DNA of 64,000 bases from Datisca glomerata (taxonomy: Eukaryota; Streptophyta; Magnoliopsida; Cucurbitales; Datiscaceae), in NCBI GenBank assembly GCA_003255025.1, contig QANY01008723.1:62001-126000 (forward strand). Reading direction: 5' to 3'. Below are positions 58,553-64,000 of the stretch, piece by piece. The notes under the pieces were generated by a model. That model saw only the letters and a program-made list of their open reading frames with translations, was not told the origin of the DNA and searched no databases. How positions within the stretch are numbered: the first letter of the stretch is position 1; the number at the start of each line of letters is the position of its first letter. A program made the translations under genes and the position numbers.

Positions 58553-58951
58553 ATGATAACTGAAGCCAACTATTGGAAAACCATATTTGAGATGAATTGT
58601 CTTGATATGAATAGACCAAGTATCAATTTCCTAACTGACACCCAACGATCTATTCTCGCTACTGCATACCAGATTATTGACCTTGAAATGAAGTTAAAGT
58701 TCTTAGATACCTTCTATAACGCTTATAGCACTTTTGAGGTCATTCCCATTGAGAATTACACTATGAAAGAGATTTTGACTTGTATCCAACATGACTTTTT
58801 ACCCGCTAAACCTGTTACCATTACAGATCTCAAAATGGAGATTAATACCATTAAGTCTGTAATTCAGCAGCTAAAACTGCAAATCAAATCATTTTCTAGG
58901 ATCTTTATTTCCTCAAACAGTCCACCACTACCAAAGGTAAGACTCATTTAG
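58553..58951 (+). pseudogene. Coiled-coil region between coat and protease, copy 1
   Basis: 132 open codons ending in a heptad-like helix (DLKMEINTIKSVIQQL). A near-identical copy lies at 61756-62166. Position fits a spacer or assembly region of the polyprotein. Function is unknown to me. Confidence 0.5.
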
Positions 58952-59039
58952 AGGAACCTGAGACTTCTTCACCCCCGCGAATATTGTTACAGAAACCACG
59001 ACTAAGGATGATAATCCTTATTTATTTCTTCTGAACCAT

Positions 59040-59540
59040 GTTACTTTCCAGAAGTGGTATACTAAAATTACTTTAGTTATCAAACCAGATTTCACAATTA
59101 AAGATGTCATTGTCTTAATTGATAGTGGTGCTGATATGAACTGCATTCATAAAGGATGAACTATTATGAAATATTTTCAGAAAACCATTCAATCTCTTAC
59201 TAGTGCTAGTGGTAACTCTATGCGTATTTGGAATAAAGTACCTGAAGCACTTATTTATAAAAAATGTATTTTTTATCTGCATCATTTGTTTTAATGGAAA
59301 ACATGACACAAAACATAATTCTAGGTAATCCTTTTTTAAATTCTATTATGCCTATTACAGGAATTGATACTCCAAGTCTCCATAGCACTATAGACAATAT
59401 TAATATTATATTTGAATTTGTTACAAAATCCTATACTAAAGAATTAGATTTGATAAAACATCTAATTCAAAATGAAAATAACCAGTTGAATTTTATACAG
59501 AAAGAAATTCAATTTCTTACTATGGATCAACGTATATAGC
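59040..59540 (+). pseudogene. Pararetrovirus aspartic protease, copy 1
   Basis: The catalytic triplet Asp-Ser-Gly is coded at 59121-59129 with the usual hydrophobic residues before it. A stop (TGA near 59158) and a frame change near 59260 break the domain. The second part (59264-59539) includes the ILGNPFL segment. Confidence 0.75.
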
Positions 59541-59572
59541 AAACTACCCTATAGAATAAGATAAAAACAATT

Positions 59573-60690
59573 ATGTATGAGTTTGAAACAGAGATTTGTA
59601 GTGACATCCCGAATGCTTTTTGGAATAGAAAGAAACATATCATATATCTACCTTATAATCAAGAATTTGATGAAAGAAATCTTCCTACCAAATATAGACC
59701 CAGCCAAATTAAAAAAGAATATTTAGAAATATGTAAAACTGAAATTGAATCCCTTTTATAGAAAATATTAATTAGACCCAGTAAATCTCCTTGGAGTTGT
59801 ACTGCTTTCTATGTTAATAAAAATGTTGAAATGGAAAGAGGATCACCTAGGTTAGTGATCAATTATAAACCTCTTAATGATGCTTTACAATGGATAAGGT
59901 ATCCTATACCGAATAAGAAAGATCTTTTAGACCGACTTCATGATTCCATAGTCTTTTCTAAATTTGATTTAAAATATGAATTTTGGCAAATACAGATAGC
60001 TGAACAAGATAGATATAAAACTACTTTTACTGTACTATTTGGCCATTGCGAATGCAATGTCTTACCAGTCGGAGCTAAGAATGGTCATTCAGAATTCCAG
60101 CATATAATGAATGATGTATTCAATTCTTATACTGAATTTATTATTTATTATATTGATGATGTCTTAATAATTTCATCCTCTATAGACCAGCATATCAAAC
60201 ACTTGAATATTTTCAAACATGTTATTATCCGCAATGGTTTGGTTGTTTCTGCTACCAAAATGAAAATAATTCAAACTGCAGTAAGATTTTTTTGTCATAA
60301 TATTTCCAATGGAACTATTATTCCCATTTACCGTAGCATTGAATTTGCTTCTAAATTTTCAGATGGAATTAAAGGAAAAACTCAATTATAGAGATTTCTT
60401 GGTAGTCTTAATTATATAGAGACTTTTATCCACAGTTATCACATGATATTTCAATCCTCTACACTGGGGTAAAAAAGGATCATTCACCTTTGTCAATAGA
60501 ACATACGCTAGCAGTTTAAAAGATAAAAGAAAAAAAATCAAACATTTGTATTGTTTATCTTTACCGAATCCCCAATGGGAAAAGATTGTTGGAACTGACG
60601 CTTCTAATAAGGGATATGGTGGGATTCTTAAACAATTTATCTCAATAATCAGAAAGAAGAACTTTTAAGATTCACTTTTAGAGTTTTGAA
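59573..60690 (+). pseudogene. Pararetrovirus reverse transcriptase and RNase H, copy 1
   Basis: RT runs from about 59573 with a stop at 59759, then open at 59831-60391 with LVINYKPLN, FSKFDLK and the catalytic YIDDV (about 60149-60163). Changes from copy 2 include two lost RT-core residues (ECNV for EWNI; KYEFW for KYGFW) and a stop at 60389. The RNase H part (60400-60690) is in pieces; a GTDASNKGYGG start is seen near 60594. Confidence 0.8.
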
Positions 60691-61075
60691 ATGACCAACA
60701 TTAGCTTACATTTTAAACTACATGATGACCAACAAATACAGGTTTTCTCTACTATTTAAAAAAATTGGATAACCACAGGTGGTCGTACTTACTAGTCTAC
60801 CCATCCTCCACCTTTATCCTTAGAACTTGCTCTAGGGAATAGATATCAGAAACCTCTAGTCATAAATCCTTATACTGAGGTCCCTGTGAAAACTAGTCAT
60901 CAAGAAACAGTTAGAATTAAGGATATTCTCCCCTTAACCAGACATAATAATTATACCAATCTTTTTCTTCAAATCGTAGGAACCCAGTTAACCCGTATTG
61001 AAGACCACATTGAACAAATACAGGAAACCAAGAATCAACAAAATCCTATTGATAAGGATAAGATTACCCTTTAAT
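60690..61075 (+). repeat. Displaced copy of coat-protein N-region sequence
   Basis: It matches 55500-55870 with few differences and follows directly on RNase H sequence. This join is also seen at about 63826 in the second tandem copy, so it is older than the tandem duplication. Confidence 0.8.
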
Positions 61076-61560
61076 TGCCGAGGAGTAATCTTTCTAGATG
61101 ATTGAACTTTTTGGTTTAATTTGGTGACTTGGCTTTGTAGATGATTCAAGTCAGATTCTTTATTGTCTTCTAAAAAGAGAAGCATTTTTTGAATTAATTT
61201 TTTCTCCAATTTGGATTTTGGTTTCGTGGCCTTTGATTTATCATTTAAAGATGGTTCTTTTTTGGTTATGGATGGCTCTGGAATTGGATGTGAACCTATA
61301 GGCTCCGGAGCCATCACCCTCTCATTTGCAGACGTAGCGGAATCACTTCCCCTATTCCCACCGTCAGGCGCAGGAAGTCCTTTCATCACTAACCCGCCCC
61401 CAATGAGATGGGGAATTTTGAATCCCCTCTTTCTACTTTGAGGCCCTTCATCTTTCTGAATCGAGGCCCGGCCCGGCTCGCGTCGTTCCAACAACCGGAG
61501 ATTCAGATTTTGATAGATTTAGACTGGATGGTTTGATTTTTGGATCTGGGTGAATGAGCT
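61076..61560 (-). pseudogene. Inverted fragment of the pararetrovirus last ORF
   Basis: Open on the minus strand (part of 61494-60988). It shares KSKAT-PKSKLEKK and the KMLLxLEDN helix with the relic at 31633-31915, which fixes its orientation as reversed. The plus-strand GC-rich stretch 61290-61490 has no counterpart in the older relic. Confidence 0.65.
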
Positions 61561-61755
61561 ATCCTTTGATGGGGAGACCCAGCAAAAAACTTAAATTGTC
61601 TCTCTGAAGGCACTTCTACAGAAGATAGTACAAATGATGATTTTTCTCAAATTTATGAATCTGACTCTGACTCATCTGCTACTTCTGAACAATCTTGTTG
61701 CTCTAAGTCATGCAACATGATAACTTAAGCCAACTATTGGAAAACCATAGTTGAG

Positions 61756-62166
61756 ATGAATGGTCTTGATATGAATAGACCAAGTATCAATGTCCTAACT
61801 GACACCCAACGATCTATTCTAGCTACTGCATACCAGATTACTAACCTTGAAATGAAGTTAAAGTTCTTAAAAACCTACTATAACGCTTATAGCACTCTTG
61901 AGGTCATTCCCATTGAGAATTACAATATGAAAGAGATTTTGACTCGTATCCAACATGATTCTTTACCCGCTAAACCTGTTACCATTTTAGATCTCAAAAT
62001 GGAGATTAATACCATTAAGTCTGAAATTCAGCAGCTAAAAACTGCTAATCAAATCATTTTCCAGGATCTTTATTTCCTCAAACAGTGCACTACCAAAGGT
62101 AAGACTCATTTAGAGGAACCTAAGACTTCTTCACCCCCCGAATATTGTTACAGAAACCACGACTAA
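61756..62166 (+). pseudogene. Coiled-coil region between coat and protease, copy 2
   Basis: 136 open codons, near-identical to 58553-58951 but with a different reading-frame end. The upstream ATG of copy 1 is lost by a stop (TAA in place of the Glu codon near 61727). Confidence 0.5.
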
Positions 62167-62199
62167 GGATGATAATCCTTATTTATTTCTTCTGAACCA

Positions 62200-62700
62200 T
62201 GTTACTTTCCAGAAGTGGTATACTAAAATTACTTTAGTTATCAAACCAGATTTCACAATTAAAGATGTCATTGTCTTAATTGATAGTGGTGCTGATATGA
62301 ACTGCATTCATAAAGGATGAACTATTATGAAATATTTTCAGAAAACCATTCAATCTCTTACTAGTGCTAGTGGTAACTCTATGCGTATTTGGAATAAAGT
62401 ACCTGAAGCACTTATTTATAAAAAATGTATTTTTTATCTGCATCATTTGTTTTAATGGAAAACATGACACAAAACATAATTCTAGGTAATCCTTTTTTAA
62501 ATTCTATTATGCCTATTACAGGAATTGATACTCCAAGTCTCCATAGCACTATAGACAATATTAATATTATATTTGAATTTGTTACAAAATCCTATACTAA
62601 AGAATTAGATTTGATAAAACATCTAATTCAAAATGAAAATAACCAGTTGAATTTTATACAGAAAGAAATTCAATTTCTTACTATGGATCAACATATATAG
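62200..62700 (+). pseudogene. Pararetrovirus aspartic protease, copy 2
   Basis: Same layout as copy 1, with the Asp-Ser-Gly triplet at 62281-62289 and the same TGA after it. Because both copies share this stop, it arose before the tandem duplication. Confidence 0.75.
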
Positions 62701-62739
62701 CAAACAACCCTATAGAATAAGATAAAAACAATTATGTAG

Positions 62740-63830
62740 GAGTTTGAAACAGAGATTTGTAGTGACATCCCGAATGCTTTTTGGAATAGAAAGAAACATA
62801 TCATATATCTAATAATCAAGAATTTGATGAAAGAAATCTTCCTACGAAAGAATATTTAGAAATATGTAAAACTGAAATTGAATCCCTTTTACAGAAAATA
62901 TTAATTAGACCCAGTAAATCTCCTTGGAGTTGTACTACTTTCTATGTTAATAAAAATGTTGAAATGGAAAGAGGATCACCTAGGTTAGTGATCAATTATA
63001 AACCTCTTAATGATGCTTTACAATGGATAAGGTATCCTATACCAAATAAGAAAGATTTTTTAGACCGACTTCATGATTCCATAGTCTTTTCTAAATTTGA
63101 TTTAAAATATGGATTTTGGCAAATACAGATAGCTGAACAAGATAGATATAAAACTGCTTTTACTGTACCTTTTGGCCATTGCGAATGGAATATCTTACCA
63201 TTCGGAGTTAAGAATGGTCATTCAGAATTCCAGCATATAATGAATGATGTATTCAATTCTTATGCTGAATTTATTATTTGTTATATTGATGATGTCTTAA
63301 TAATTTCATCCTCTATAGACCAACATATCAAACACTTGAATATTTTCGAGCATGTTATTATCCGCAATGGTTTGGTTGTTTCTACTACCAAAATGAAAAT
63401 AATTCAAACCGCAGTAAGATATTTTGGTCATAATATTTCCAATGGAACTATCATTCCCATTGACCGTAGCATTGAATTTGCTTCAAAATTTTCAGATGAA
63501 ATTAAAGGAAAAACTCAATTACAGAGATTTTTTGGTAGTCTTAATTATATTAGAGACTTTTATCCACAGTTATCAGATGATATTTCAATCTTCTACACCA
63601 GGCTCAAAAAGAATCATTCACCTTTGTCAACAGAACATACACTAGCAGTTTAAAAGATAAAAGAAAAAAATCAAACATTTGTATTGTTTATCTTTACCGA
63701 ATCCCCAATGGGAAAAGATTGTTGAAACTGACGCTTCTAATAAGGGATATGGTGGGATTCTTAAATAATTTATTCCAATAATCAGAAAGAAGAATTCTTA
63801 AGATTCACTTTTAGAGTTTGGAAAGGACCA
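62740..63830 (+). pseudogene. Pararetrovirus reverse transcriptase and RNase H, copy 2 (best preserved)
   Basis: The RT core is open for 229 codons (62964-63653), with the usual motifs and YIDDV at about 63283. The N-terminal part (62740-62960) has deletions relative to copy 1 (near 62811 and 62846). RNase H after 63654 is broken by a stop at 63651 and a shift. It could give an RT-core fragment only. Confidence 0.8.
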
Positions 63831-64000
63831 GCATTAGCTTACATTTCAAACTACATGATGGCCAACAAATACAGGTTTTCTCTACTATTCAAAAAAATTG
63901 GATAACCACAAGTGGTCGTACTTACCAGTCTACCCATCCCTACATTTATCCTTAGAACTTGCTCCAGGGAATAGATATCAGAAACCTCTAGTCATAAATC

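Larger units (their letters stand above)
61554..64000 (+). repeat. Second tandem copy of the coat-to-RNase H block
   Basis: It matches 58388 to about 60870 at an offset of 3166 bp at the start and about 3136 bp near the end. The repeat reaches the window edge, so its full extent is unknown. Confidence 0.85.

Noticed and set aside
54159..64000. LTR retrotransposon with tRNA-Met primer site
   Set aside because: No LTR next to the primer site, no integrase, and a movement-protein-like ORF before the coat region; a pararetrovirus explains all of this better.

Overview
This window is nuclear DNA of a flowering plant, most likely a eudicot. The evidence is intron-rich genes, GT-AG introns with T-rich 3' ends, plant-specific DNA ligase 6, plant Ty3/gypsy (Tat-type), Ty1/copia and CACTA elements, and integrated plant pararetrovirus (Caulimoviridae-type) sequence. 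I cannot name the species. An asterid or Solanaceae-like host is possible from the style of the pararetrovirus, but that is a guess.

Left arm (1-18.3 kb), gene-rich. Three genes can be built exon by exon, and each spliced length is an exact multiple of three. They are DNA ligase 6 (+, 19 coding exons, 1403 aa, one GC-AG intron, a PCNA-binding-like motif), the histone H3-H4 chaperone ASF1 (+, 3 exons, 182 aa, two E2F-like sites and a telo-box upstream), and a small C2H2/U1-type zinc-finger protein (-, 5 coding exons, 215 aa, plus a 5'UTR exon). All three fit nuclear DNA or chromatin work in dividing cells, but nothing shows that they are co-regulated.

Middle (18.4-44.9 kb), transposon-rich. 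A complete but dead Tat-type Ty3/gypsy element lies at 18482-26366 (379/386-bp LTRs, ATATT target duplication, antisense ORF, 81-bp minisatellite). Next come AT-rich DNA with a 353-bp duplication and an old pararetrovirus relic (29.5-33.9 kb). A duplicated block follows (34155-37772 and 39844-43373). It holds a copia 3' end whose LTR carries a 2.6-kb CACTA element with a TTA target duplication. A single N at 37773 cuts one copy and is probably a scaffold join.

44916-49886 is the most unusual part: about 5 kb of roughly 80-bp tandem units. Each unit holds a 21-nt palindrome and, 10 nt later, its reverse complement, so a unit can fold as two short hairpins or as one 21-bp hairpin. The loop bases look more variable than the stems, and at least two units show paired changes that keep the stem. 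At the left edge the same palindrome occurs among unrelated spacers.

Right arm (49.9-64 kb), a rearranged endogenous pararetrovirus cluster. Inverted copies of the virus promoter/leader and last-ORF tail (49.9-53.5 kb, -) abut a forward promoter, an intact tRNA-Met primer-binding site (54159), and relics of movement protein, coat protein, protease, reverse transcriptase and RNase H. The coat region is split by about 1.2 kb of foreign, GC-richer DNA. The coat-to-RT part is then repeated in tandem (about 3.15 kb), with an inverted fragment joined through a 10-nt microhomology. No viral frame is intact throughout, and the sequence continues past the window end.
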